From positions 1 through 64,000 of the forward strand of contig NW_006768784.1 in assembly GCF_000204055.1 (NCBI RefSeq): a stretch of DNA of 64,000 bases, in the 5' to 3' direction. The stretch is from Melampsora larici-populina 98AG31 (Eukaryota; Basidiomycota; Pucciniomycetes; Pucciniales; Melampsoraceae). The notes under the pieces are model-generated. The model had not been told where the DNA came from. It worked only from the letters and a program-made list of their open reading frames with translations, and did no database searches. Below are positions 9,455-20,494 of this stretch, piece by piece. The first letter of the stretch is position 1. Every line of letters starts with the position of its first letter. The position numbers and the translations under genes were made by a program.

Positions 9455-11176
9455 TCAAAGCTCAAATTCAACAATTGGATAGTCAACCTTTTGAATTTTG
9501 AAATTGTCTTGAGATCGCTTGATCTTATCTAAAAGTTCATCTCTGCTTGTATAATACTTTGAGAATTCCCACTGTGATGAAGTATGGCTAGTTCGAAAAC
9601 CCATTTGACCGTTATCACGAATATTGCCCTCTTGATGATACGCCGTTTTACCGCGCATGAAAGGATCCTATCAAAGAAGAATGAATCTCAAGAACATTTT
9701 TTTGAAAGATTGATGATCAATAAAACTTACAAGAGACAGATGATTGACGCGAAGCATTGATGCAACGAAATCCCTCAGTTGTGTATTGGTAACAGAATCA
9801 TCATCAATCCATGAATTAGTCACTTTGACATAATGATCGATTAGATTTTTTTTCTGCGATAAAAGTTCTTGTTTCCTGCTATCCTCAAGTTCGGGACGTG
9901 CTGTTGGAACCTTGTAACACCATTTCCAAGTTGAATCACCACCAAGGTCTTCAAGTAAATAGCTTTTGTCGATATGGGTTCGGATGTCTTCGACAGATTT
10001 AGTCATCGTGATCTTCGAGCGGACCACAGCTAAATTCATCCAAGAAGTAAATTCAATATACTTTTCCAATGGAATATATTTGGGGCGTACGTACGGTCCA
10101 AGGTAGATGAAATGACTTTCCAAATTCCATGAAAGACCCAAGGAGCGTTAAAGATGATCAGCGTTTGTAAGGACTACATAAGAGAGACACCATATCAGCC
10201 ATCGACATCTTGTTTGGAGGATAGAGAAACTAAAAAATTGACTTCAGGGTAATAAGCTTCCAGACATTTGTTCAGAAACATCGTAGCCTTCCAATCCATG
10301 TTAACCAACCCGAATCCGCTGAACGAGGTTTTTTAATCCATCAGTTGACAGAATCTGGACGAAAAGGGGAATTGGAACGCACGCAAGATCGATGACCACA
10401 GTGATTTTGGACTTTGGATTAATAGTAAACATTCGAATACTTTCCATGGCATAAACGACGAAGTCTGGGATGAAAAGGTATCGATGTGTTAGTAAAGTGG
10501 ATGCACAATCAGGCTGCAGGAGAGGATGAAGAGACCAAAGGTTTTACCTTCCATGGCTTTAGGACTTTGTTCACCCGCTTTGTAATGTTTTGCAAATACG
10601 TATGCAACAGGTCCACCCATCTTAGAAAACCCTTGTACAAATGTCTTTCCACAACTAATTTGTTTAGTGAATGCATCTCCATCTTCACCTTTCTCGGACA
10701 TAAATCCTATGTCTCCCTTGAAGATTACAGATTCTACATTAAATTCGATCCTCCATTTCAAGCATTCAATTAGCATCGTGATAGCTTCATCTATATTGAG
10801 TTTTCTAGCGCGAATGAACTTGATACATGTATAATCAGGATCGTCTACCTGATGATTTTGCAGATTTTCAATTGGCCTTGGTCAGGTTACATCAATGATC
10901 ATAGATCTCTTTGAAATTCTACAAATGTGACAGCCAGTGCGGGACGGTGGTATCCTTTGCAACAAAAACACGCACCGTAGTGAAATTCCACAACGCTTCT
11001 GCAAACTTCTCGCGTCCGTGGAGTGAGATAATCGACTGAGCGCCATCGTTGCTGGTGGGCAAAGACTTTTCGCTAGCGGGATTCAACCCCAACAAGCTGA
11101 AAAGTTGCTTCCAAAAATTCCTGAGAGCTGTTGTCTCCTCATCGTTGAAAAATTGTTCTTGATTTGAGGCTGACAT
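9455..11176 (-). CDS. CRAL-TRIO lipid-transfer protein (CSR1/Sec14-like), seven exons
   Basis: Exons on the minus strand: 10976-11176, 10548-10848, 10383-10464, 10243-10318, 10095-10173, 9731-10029, 9455-9667; all phases agree and give 416 aa. The CRAL-TRIO N-domain reads 'DDPDYTCIKFIRARKLN' then 'LKWR.EF' (residues 69-103). The lipid-binding domain contains 'LAGFGLVNMDWKA', 'CLEAYYPE', 'IFNAPWVFHGIWKVI' and 'LDPVVRSKI', each restored exactly across splice junctions, followed by 'LEDLGGD'. This pattern is closest to CSR1-type Sec14 homologues of S. cerevisiae and S. pombe, which move phosphatidylinositol and related lipids between membranes. Two donors are unusual (GTCAAT at 10242, GTGCGT at 10382). 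It diverges from U1-C across an 801-bp spacer. Family call is firm; lipid specificity is unknown. Confidence 0.92.
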
Positions 11177-11977
11177 TGATTTTGTGAGGTTTCTTAAACT
11201 GATCGAATCCTGGGTTTGAGTTCTTTGATTGTAGGTAGATTAGGTGAAATCGAATGGCGGGGTTGAAACTTAAAGTGCAATTGCTCGGTTGAAATATATA
11301 AGCCGATAAAAACTGTGATGATGATGAAGTTCAGCATAGCCGCGGTCTTTGAGGCAAACATTGTGAGTGAGACTGGCCTGGTTACACCGCGCGCCAACAA
11401 AGAGGGCACGAGTCTCATTTATGCAAGGATCAGCTTGGTTCATGACACGAGCGTGGGAATCATTCGCAAAGATGGCTTTGGAGGCGCATCATCCGAGCGA
11501 CGGCTCACTGGCCATTTCCGAACGCAAACCGACCAATACTGCATAATACAGGTCGCCATCATCATCAATTCCACTTCGTTATAATTTTTGGATGCTAGAG
11601 AAGGAGTGCTGATGACAGCACCAGGTGGTCAAAGGAGTCAGAGTGAGAGGAGGTCTCTCGAGTCTCAAATTTAGCCAAACCTCGGAGTCAGACTCGCGAC
11701 GTGGACGGTTGACGGTGGTCGGAGGAACGGAAATCGGATGGCTATCCCGGATCACGGCCCCAGTACTATCCGATAGTACACAAATTTCGCTTGGAGGAAA
11801 TTGAAGCCAAGCGGTCACCACAGACCAGAACAACGCAGAACTCGAACAGCTACAATCGACTCACAAACCCTTACGATTGCTTTATCATATTCGCAACTCA
11901 CCAAACTTCAATCCCGAGCACTTGAAAACATATTGGCCTGAACGTACCCAAGTCTAGTCTTTTAGATCGGATAGAAA
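11177..11977. promoter_or_regulatory. Divergent promoter region, CRAL-TRIO gene / U1-C
   Basis: 801 bp between the oppositely oriented start codons of the CRAL-TRIO gene and U1-C, so it probably serves both. It holds a perfect hairpin, GTACTATC-C-GATAGTAC, near 11764-11781, and short frames that look accidental. Apart from an AT-rich stretch near 11295 I see no convincing TATA box. Confidence 0.5.
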
Positions 11978-13014
11978 ATGGGGAAATATTACTGTGACTA
12001 CTGTGGTACGTCTTCTCAAATTCAGACATGAAGATATCAGTTTCATACCCATCAAGTCTCGCTCTTTCCATATCAGTAGTTTTTACCCCCGACTGATCTG
12101 ATCCGTTATTGTTCACCTTTCGCGTTTGTGGCTTTCTTCGACTCTCGGTCTGAAAGACGTCTTCCTCGTCAGCGAAAGGTTTGTCCTATTGGTCTCAGAT
12201 TATGAAGAGTCTAATTTGAAACCGAAACTAATTACACATGGATTTTAGTCCTTCAGTTCGAAAGGCTCATAACAGTGGTCGGAATCATTTAACCAACGTT
12301 CGGGATTATTACTCATGTCGGTTGCCCTCTTCAGAATTTGTGACTCTCACTAGGAATGTAAATATGATGACTGATGATAACTCTGTTTTGTCATGCGACC
12401 ACACCTATAAAATTCAGCTCTCGGTCATGACAAGGCCCAAAACATCATCGATGAAATTACACGGATGTATGAGAGCGGTGGCTCGAATCCCGCGAGGCCA
12501 AATGGTGGCGGTGGGGGTGGAGGAGGTCCAATGAATGGAAATATGCCAGGTCCACCAGGAATGAGTGCGTAACCCCAGAATTATATACCTTTGATCTTCA
12601 ACTTGCTTCTTTAGTCTCACCATACTTTTCCTCTTGTTTCAAATAGTGCGAGGACCTTTTCCAGGACCACCAGGGAGTGGACCACTTTCAAACCTACCAC
12701 CATTCCCTCCTGCGATGTTAGCCCTGATGAACGGGGGTAACTCTAATGCGATGAATGGTGGTCAACCCCCTATGCGTTTCGCTGGACCCCCGATCCTGAA
12801 TTCTAATGGTATTCCGCCTCCCTCTGGTCCACCCGGACCTCCTCCCGGTCTTGGACATCATTCATCAGCTCCTCCACCTCCTCATCACGCCTTTGGCAAT
12901 AATATGCCCAATGGGACTGGTCATCAACCAAATCAACCCGGACCGCCTGGACCGCCTCCTGGTTTGATTGGTGGTATGAATCCGGAACGTGCTCGACAGT
13001 TGGGATTAATGTGA
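11978..13014 (+). CDS. YHC1: U1 small nuclear ribonucleoprotein C (U1-C)
   Basis: Five exons: 11978-12005, 12157-12178, 12249-12316, 12418-12564, 12647-13014; total 210 aa. The N-terminus is the U1-C zinc finger: 'MGKYYCDYCDVFL', then 'SPSVRKAHNSGRNH' with the Cys2His2 ligands, followed by 'NVRDYYSSLGHDKAQ' and 'IIDEITRMYE', near-invariant in the family. The C-terminal half is Gly/Pro/Met-rich with PPG repeats, as in other U1-C proteins. In the U1 snRNP it stabilises pairing of U1 snRNA with the 5' splice site. Exon 2 is only 22 nt. Donors are GTACGT, GTTTGT, GTCGGT and GTGCGT; the third, which joins TCA-T to CT-CTC to restore 'YYSSLGH', departs most from consensus. HUS1 follows in the same direction 535 bp downstream. 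Confidence 0.96.
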
Positions 13015-13549
13015 GGTATGCTTGGAAACACAAAGACGAGCGCACCCTTCAAATTTGCTCCCCTTGTACAGAAATGAAGCACTTGGAACCAAAAAACTTG
13101 ATCAACATTTTGATATGTTATATGAATATCTTGATCTGAGCCCTCCAAAAAAAACTTTTGAACTACCAAGTGTATTTGGGGCTGTACAAATAAACATATC
13201 ATTGGATGTTCCTCTATGTTCCTTCTCGTGTGTAGGGCCCAGGTTACATTATCCTAAAGTGTCATAATTGCAACTGTGTAAGTAAAAGGGAATTCAGCTT
13301 GGGTGGCCGAGTGTCTTGCAAATATCTATGTATCAATACATCTTTAAGCTGAGTCTGCATTGAAACGCATTTTCGTGAGTATGGTTTGTAAAACTGCCTC
13401 ATCCAGAACAGCAGTTCATCAAAGTTACCTCGCCAAGATTGAAAATACGTTTACGTTGACGCGTCCCACAACGCATACACTCACCTCACTCAACTTTTGA
13501 CTTCTCAATCCCACGAACGACTCAACACCTATTCTTCATTGAAAAAGCG
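13015..13549. other. Intergenic region, U1-C to HUS1
   Basis: U1-C 3' UTR and HUS1 upstream region. No conserved coding or repeat signal seen. Confidence 0.5.
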
Positions 13550-15091
13550 ATGCGGTTCCGAGCTCAAGTTTCCAACTTATCAGCCTTCACTAGTTCAGTC
13601 ATTTGCCCAGGGCTTCTTTGGACTTTTTCTAGGTGAAAAAAACACCAATGTTAATCATCCTGTAAACCATCTACAGAATTCGTTGAATCAGTTGCCAAAC
13701 TTTCCAAAAGAGCTGTCTTCAAATTCACACCTACGGAACTGAAAGTTATATCGACAGGTGATTTAGATGACGGAGTTAGGTTCTTTGGGTAGGTCCAACT
13801 CATCCTTGGTGTGTGATCGACATGTTCTTCTTGGTTATCTGTTCAATTTAATATCCAATCAAGTCTGAAGATCTAACCAACTGTCTTCTTTGTACATAGG
13901 ACAGTACATGCGGTGAGTTGGAAACCTTTGCGATTTCTCGGTAGAGGGTGAAAGGAGGAAATCGAGTTGAACCAGTTTGGGAAGGGGATTCGCAATAGTA
14001 GAAGACTCTCTTCGAACATCATTATCTCGTCCAATCCCAAGCTGAAAATCAAATCTTACTCGAACTCACCACTCAAGCCCTCAACAGCGTCTTGAAAGCT
14101 TCATCGGGATCACGATCAGAGATCGTCATTCGACTTGGCAAGAATGGTAAGACGCCCGTCTTGAGTTTTGTCACTAGCGCAATTGTTAGTAATTCAATCC
14201 TTCCTGTGACCATCAGTGTTCATCTTAGTTTTTTGACTTGGCTTTCTTTTTTACGAACTCCACGACTGGAACAAGAGCTTGAATAGGACTGAATACGAAC
14301 TTGAACAACATATCGCCGTCCGCGTTGTGAAACCAAACGATACTGAAATTTTAAGAGAGCCTCAAACGCCAGTCCCAGATGTGAGTATTGACCTTCTAGT
14401 GAAGTGTGCAAAGCGAAAGCATTTCGCAAGACCTAATGTAGTGATCCATTAGATACAAATCACGTTACCGAAACTGGCAGATGTTTGTAAAGTTGCAGAA
14501 AGATTGAAGAGTCTCGCTCCTTGTATTCAAGTTTCTGCGAACCGAGATGGCTGTTTAAAGTTAGGGATCAAGAGTGAACATGTAGATGTAGAAACCGAAT
14601 GGCATGGTTTAATTCTTGGTCCAGATCGACCCGAACAAAGAGCTTTATCATCTCCAAATCCGAATACCCAATTCAATCAATGTGCATAAGTGATTTCCCA
14701 TATATCTTCTCCTTTCTTCACCATCTGAACTTTTGTGTTTCTCCTTCAGCCGGCAATGTAACCCAACCAACAAATTACCCTTCGAGTCACTTCTTTCAAA
14801 CGACAGTCAAATCACGTGGTCTCTTGAAGTTCCTGCAAGCTCATGCAATCGCTAACCTTTCACTTGCCTGTACGTAATTTGCCATCTCTATTTGTTTTCC
14901 TTTCGTGCTTTGCCTGGTAGAGTGATGTTCACGGGAGTCTTGGGTGGTGGGTTGACACAGGTATCTGTGATGCGCATTCTTTGATAATGTTCATTTATAT
15001 CGGACATAGTGATGATAATTCAATGGTCGGTACATTGTTAGTCCGCTTCTTCCTTCTACGTTCTTGTTTTCATGAGTCTGCAAGTCGCTGA
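13550..15091 (+). CDS. HUS1: Checkpoint clamp subunit Hus1 (9-1-1 complex)
   Basis: Eight exons fit in frame: 13550-13592, 13677-13788, 13900-13912, 14002-14184, 14276-14380, 14453-14681, 14750-14869, 14961-15091, giving 311 aa (family about 280-330). The N-terminus 'MRFRAQVSNLSAFTKFVES' matches Hus1 'MRFK..I.NL..LT'. Later blocks align in order: 'FKFTPTELKVIS', 'KTLFEHHYLVQSQAENQ' (yeast 'ETIFEDYVVQSNADN'), 'IRLGKNGKTPVLSF', 'REPQTPVPD', 'LPKLADVCKVAERLKSLAP', and the C-terminal 'CDAHSLIMFIYIGHSDDN' (yeast 'GHALVLYVYI'). Hus1 with Rad9 and Rad1 forms the PCNA-like DNA-damage clamp. Exon 3 is a 13-nt microexon. The least certain border is the exon 5 acceptor (AACAAG|AGC at 14275), where an alternative AG lies a few bases away. 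Confidence 0.9.
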
Positions 15092-15500
15092 CAGGCGAAT
15101 GAATCCAACACAATGAAAAATTGAACCGCCGTAACACAGGGCGGCGTATCTACCTGCGGTGAACGAAGAAGGGGACGATTGAGATTCATCTGCACCGAAT
15201 TGCGCAGGTTTGGACAATTACACAAGCAAAGAGTGTCCAACAGTAGGCTTGTCTTATTTATTGAGAAAGGCTCAATCCAGATAGCGATCAAGAATCAAGT
15301 ATTCACACTTCTATTGATTTACAATGTGAAACTTGCGGGTGTGTATCGCAATGTAGTTCTCATAAACACCGAGTATTCATTCTAGGTATGTAGCTCAGAG
15401 TCTGCGTAAGGGATCATCTTGGCTAGCGCTTGGATGTAACTTCAAACTTCTTACAATAGTAAACCTCCAAACAAATTTATAGTGATTCCATACTTTAAGA

Positions 15501-15531
15501 GAGGGACCTGGGATAAGAGGGACCTGGGATA
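15501..15531. repeat. Two-copy tandem repeat, 16-bp period
   Basis: GAGGGACCTGGGATA occurs at 15501-15515 and again at 15517-15531. Too short to assign a function. Confidence 0.8.
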
Positions 15532-15746
15532 GTCCACATTTAAAGAGGAGTGAATATTGAAAAGCTTGTATGCACAGTGAGGGAAATCGTGGATGTTAGG
15601 GGGTCGACACACGAAAATTCGCTACAGCGGACCTCGCACAACCGGGGGTGAGACGTCGAGACAGGACCCAGGAAAGCTCCTCTTCAGGTTGGTGTCGATA
15701 CAGGTCGGAAGGCCGCGTCTGCGCCCTCGCAGAGGACATCTTTTCA

Positions 15747-16092
15747 CTTCCCTGACCGACCAACATCACTTTACTCCGCAGGCAAAGTGGTTCAAAACCA
15801 CTTTCTACATGATCCTGTAGCCTGACATGATAGGCACTCTGAATAACATGGCCAAAAAAGTGGTGTGAAGATTCTTACAACCCGCCTGTATTGTCAATTT
15901 TTTGAATTCAAAAATTGGGTACGGTGTGGAATCTGGATACAACGCTGTACGCCCCTTTACAAGTGGGACAGAAGGCTTGAAAACTCGCCTCAACAACAGC
16001 ATTATGGAGTGGTGTTTCCCTCTCGATAACAAGAGCTACACACATAGAAAACTTTCCCTGTGGGGTGAAGTGATGTTTGTCCATGAGGGAAG
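15747..16092. repeat. Inverted repeat, about 42-bp arms
   Basis: Arms 15747-15788 and 16051-16092 are reverse complements with about 8 mismatches in 42 (shared core ACATCACTT). A perfect 9-bp hairpin, AAAGTGGTT/AACCACTTT, sits at the inner edge of the left arm (15783-15804). The overlapping short frames on both strands come from this symmetry. Probably a decayed MITE. Confidence 0.6.
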
Positions 16093-17289
16093 CAGAAAAC
16101 CAAAAAAAACTACTTAAGGACACTTAATCCTTGTATTGCTCACCCCACAACAATTAGTCATGAGCCCCTCTGCAAGGGCGCAGACACAGCTGCACAGAGA
16201 AGGCTTAGTTAAGCTGAGTGTCAAAAATTGTTGGAACCAGGCAGATTTGTGGCCAAAACCTTTTTTGATGTAAATCGTTGGTCTGGGTATAGGGTGAGAT
16301 CATGTGGAAGCAGAGTGCAAAAGAGAGGAAAACACCATCCCCTTTTGAGATAAATATCACCAGAAACTCAAAACAGTGGCACCAGAGTTTTTCCCAAATT
16401 TTCCTCAGTCACAAGACTATCAGTGTTTTATTGTAGATTTTTCATTTCCCCTTTCATTTTATATGATTGTCTTTATCCCTGTCTATGTACATGAAAATTT
16501 GGGTTTTATTCTTGTTTATGCACACCAAAAATTGTTTTTCATATTTTTCTACATACTCAAAATGAGCTCCTCTTCATTTCCATGCTAACCATGCTTCTGA
16601 GAGCTGGCAAACAGGGCTGTTTGTATGCCAGCCCCATCTGTATGCCATCCCTGTGGCTGTGTGGCCTTGGGGCTGGGCCGTGGGTAAGACTGATGAGATA
16701 GGTGTTATAGGACATTGGAATCTGACCAGCATCACAACTCACATCTCTCAAAGTTGGAATTTTTAGCACCAACTTCTACAGAGGATTTCCTGGGTCCTGT
16801 CAAAAGCCCTCAGATTTTGAGAGGTGCTCTCTGGATCTGCAAGCTCTATGTGGGCCCCCAATATCACGTGTCATCACAATAGTTGGCTATCAAATATGCC
16901 TGTGCAACCAAATTTTGAACTGAACAAAAAATCAGATCAAGTGGCAAAGGAAGTGGCAAGAGAAATGGCAAAGAAGGGTGCCAAGATAGTCTCACTACCA
17001 GTAAGTCTGGGACAACTACTATGACACACTGAGGAACAATTTAAAAGGGGAGCTTTTTCAATAAAAAAATTCAAAAGAAAAGGAAAATACATAGCTGACA
17101 CATTAAACAAGTTTTAGAAGAGACAGGTAGCCATAATATTTCAACTAAAATGTAGAAATTTTCCACTCCAAAAGTTTCTCCATTTAATAGGAGTTGAAGA
17201 AGCTGAAAAATGCAAAAAATGCAGGGTGGCACAATCAACAAATCAATTCCTCATACTTTGTAAAAGATCTAAGAAACAATGTCAAGCAT
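16093..17289. other. Intergenic, no gene recognised
   Basis: AT-rich DNA with only short frames. No conserved motif, RNA gene or clear repeat border seen. Confidence 0.5.
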
Positions 17290-18480
17290 TCAGAAAGAGA
17301 ATCAGAGACCACTCCAGAGAAGAGGATCCAATGAACAAGGAGAAGGCTGCTCTTGGTGAGTCAGCATTAATGTGGCCATGAATGCTGGCATAACTTGGAT
17401 CCTGGATAAGTCAATAGCCTTATTTGCCAAAACACCATTGATGAATGGTATTCTGGAACAAGATTTCAAGTTTTTCAGAACAATTGCTTTGACTGTGACA
17501 GAATTCAAAAGTTGCAGAATTTCTGTTGCAAGTAGTTTGAAATATGCATCATTGCTTTTAAAAAAATCTCCCTGATTTGCAATTTCTTCTGTACCAAATT
17601 CCACAAAGAAGCGCACAACTTTGTGTGAGTATGTGACTGTGTGTTTTTGGAATGGCTTCAATGCTTTATAAACTGGAGTCAACTCTACCATTTTCTCAAA
17701 TCTGAAAGTAATTATAAGATCATCTTTTCTATCAACAGATTTCAGTGACGGTCCTCTCTTTCTCTACATTTCATTTTTGTTGTACCATTGGTTTGATGAG
17801 CTTGGCAGGTGTTTTTGCAACTGCATAAGCTGGTTTTGATGAAATCTCTCATTGATATTGATATTGGTGGGCACATGTTTCTTGAAATCAAAAGGGCTGT
17901 CCTGCTTCCCAGCCAATGATTGACACCATAACTCTACCAGTGTCCAGGCTGGTCTCATTCATATCCTACAGTGTTTTCACTTGATAGAAAAGTATAATGG
18001 TGTATATTCAGCATTGGGCAATCTTTTGGTTTGGTTTAAAATTATACTGTCTTGGAAAGAGTCTTAATCCTTCTTGATCTTTAAACAGATCTTTTGGCAT
18101 TGGAAAGCAACACTCCAAAAATTGCCAACCACTTTTGAAAATTGTTCACACGGGTCACTGAATGTCTGTTCTTCATGCATGATCCGCAATATTGCCATGA
18201 TCACAGGTGTGATTTTTCCTACTGAGATTGAGATTTTGAGTTTCAAGACTTTTCCTAGATCATCTTGCTGAGAATTTGGATCAGTGGATGGCTTACAGGC
18301 AAGATCAGTTGAAATTCCAGAGTGAAGATCTTGGAAAAACCGCCTGACTTTATTTCAAAAAGAGTAGTTGTTTTCCATAATATTGGTCTCACTAGTTTTG
18401 AGGAATACAAAAAGAAGGAGAAATGTGGATTCCAGATTTCCCTCCTCCTGAGAATGTGGACAGTATATGTATCTGTACTT
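17290..18480 (-). pseudogene. Decayed paralogue of the modular secreted protein at 27.9-30.5 kb
   Basis: Minus-strand frames, interrupted by stops and frameshifts, follow the module order of the intact protein. From high to low coordinates: 'KVRRFFQDL' near 18340 (intact 'EKIKTFFVSL'), 'KITPVIMAILRIMHEEQ' near 18200 (intact 'KLTPQFMALLMLIHADQ'), 'MRPAWTLVELW' at 17958 (intact 'MKPAWFLVEQW'). The next module then starts: 'HKVVRFFVEFGTEE' near 17630 (intact 'GRVLVHFGTQR') and 'VMPAFMATLMLTHQEQ' near 17370 (intact 'ILPAFLAILWLTHQEQ'). At least one whole module and the start of another are present. No signal peptide end is visible. The repeated collinear matches make homology convincing even though the reading frame is lost. 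Confidence 0.75.
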
Positions 18481-20494
18481 GGATTGATAGATTTCCAGAA
18501 CATTTATGTTTTTGCTGGGTCTCTATTGAATATTTTCCTGTGCTTGTACATTGATGCAATAACCAATATTGTTTATGTTGATTCTGTATTAGGCTGAAGT
18601 GTAAATTTTGTTTTTAGACCACCATATGAGGAGCTCTTTTATCATGCTCACTTCAATGGTCCTATTCTTTTGGGGTTTCAGGAAGCATTCAAGCAGACCT
18701 CCTTGACTGAGCCAGTGGAATTGAAATGTTGAGTAGCAATTGGTATGATCACACAGTACATCAAGTACATCTGCGTCTGAGAGCTCTTTACTTAAATTTT
18801 TGTTGAGAAATTCTCACCCTTCATCAAGTAGTACCGCTATTGAAGGAATGAAGGAATTCTTGAGTTGAAAATTGCATGTATTGCACCCAGAAATGGGAAA
18901 ATAATATTAGTCTTGTACTGTCGACTCACTGATTGGATCTGGGTTTGTGTAGCTGCTGGACCATTTTGGAATATTATTAAAATATTCCTTTGATAGATCT
19001 CAAAAGAAGTGTACATTTTTCTGTGAATATGGATATTAATCTGACCCACAAGTCTTGCTTCTTGATGAAGCTGGTGCATAGTGATTTCTGGAATTAGGGT
19101 ATACAAATATGGTTCTAAAAATTTGCAGAAGGGTTTTCCCAGAATGCCAGAAGTTTTCTTTTGGGGAGGTGTTCTGATGTTATGGTGTTCTGAAGCTTTG
19201 AATAACCAACACTGTGTATCTTACAGAACAATAGCCATGTACAAACCAAACCCGGTTGACACAAAAACCTGTTATACCCGGGTGCATCTTTGGGGGTAAC
19301 TTTGTGTATCTATTGACAGCTCTTGACAGCTTCCAGCCAAAAAGTGGAGCAGGTGTACCGGGCTAATATTTGTTTACCCTGATGAGATGATCTAAAGTCA
19401 CAGGTTCCTGCTAAAACAATTGATCTCTCCCAGAAAAGCCTTTTGGTACTCATGCACATCCATAATTTTCACCTTGGAGGGTACATGGTATGCAATTGCC
19501 ATTAAAGATTCCTACATTGTATGAATCTTTCTGTGGTCCAGAAAGCATATAAAGTCTATCCTGATTTTGACTTCTCTGGCTGATCCCTGATAAAAGTAGG
19601 GTTATGTACTGTGGCTGAACTTGAAGGCAGTTGAGAATTTGAAGTTGGTGTTGCATCATATACATCTGGTCTATCTTCAGGTGGTTCCATCATACTTTCT
19701 GTCTTTGAATTTCTGCTGTTCATTGGAGGTTGAAAATGTCAGGCAAGAAGCGTGGGAGCTAGAATTGAAGATTGATCTTTTTTTGCCCTTGGTATAAAGC
19801 CCTGAACAAGAAGGACTTGATGTTGGGGGTGATTATAAGCCAATGCAAATTTGTGTTATCCTGAAAAATCTTGTGAATACTTTGTTCTTTTGTGCTTAGA
19901 AATCCCTACCTCTTGAGAAACAATATCAAGCAGTGATGGAGCTTCAAGTTCAGGAACATAACCTGTCACATCAAATCCAACAAGATCTGTGTCATTCATG
20001 AGATGGCCATGCCTTAGGTGACCTTCACGCTGTGAATGTAATGAAGCATAAAGACTTGAGTTTGGTCATTCTGATGGCCCACCATCTTCATATTGTTTCT
20101 TATATGCCCCAAACATCTCTCTTGATACTTCCCTTGATATAAGTCATGTTTGAAAAGTATTTTTTCAGGTGACCTGACTGAGATAGCTGAGATAGATGAA
20201 ATTGACCCACCGGGAGACACAAGCGGGAATACATGTTGATGAGTAGGAGGACTAGTCAAAAGCATGAAGGAGTCAAGAGTCAAGATACAAGCCTCCGAGC
20301 ATGTGACTAACCTTGAAGGGCAATGGCCGGGCTCGGCCGGGTCGTTGTACAAAACCCAAGACCCGGCCGCAGGTGATTTGAGCTGACCCGGGGTGAGTTT
20401 GAACCGACTCCCGTTGTCTTGATCGTCGACGTCAAGCATCTCACTCATCAGCATTCCACCACCACCACCACACAACCAAACTATTCTTTTCAAT
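18481..20494. other. Intergenic, degraded sequence
   Basis: Contains only short broken frames. The last 300 bp are the presumed CHS5 promoter, with a (CCA)n tract at 20457-20470. No gene supported. Confidence 0.45.

Noticed and set aside
11579..11833. 84-aa minus-strand frame between the CRAL-TRIO gene and U1-C
   Set aside because: No motif and no splice extension; lies in a divergent promoter region.
13497..13742. 81-aa plus-strand frame over the HUS1 start
   Set aside because: Different frame; HUS1 homology and splice phases explain the locus.
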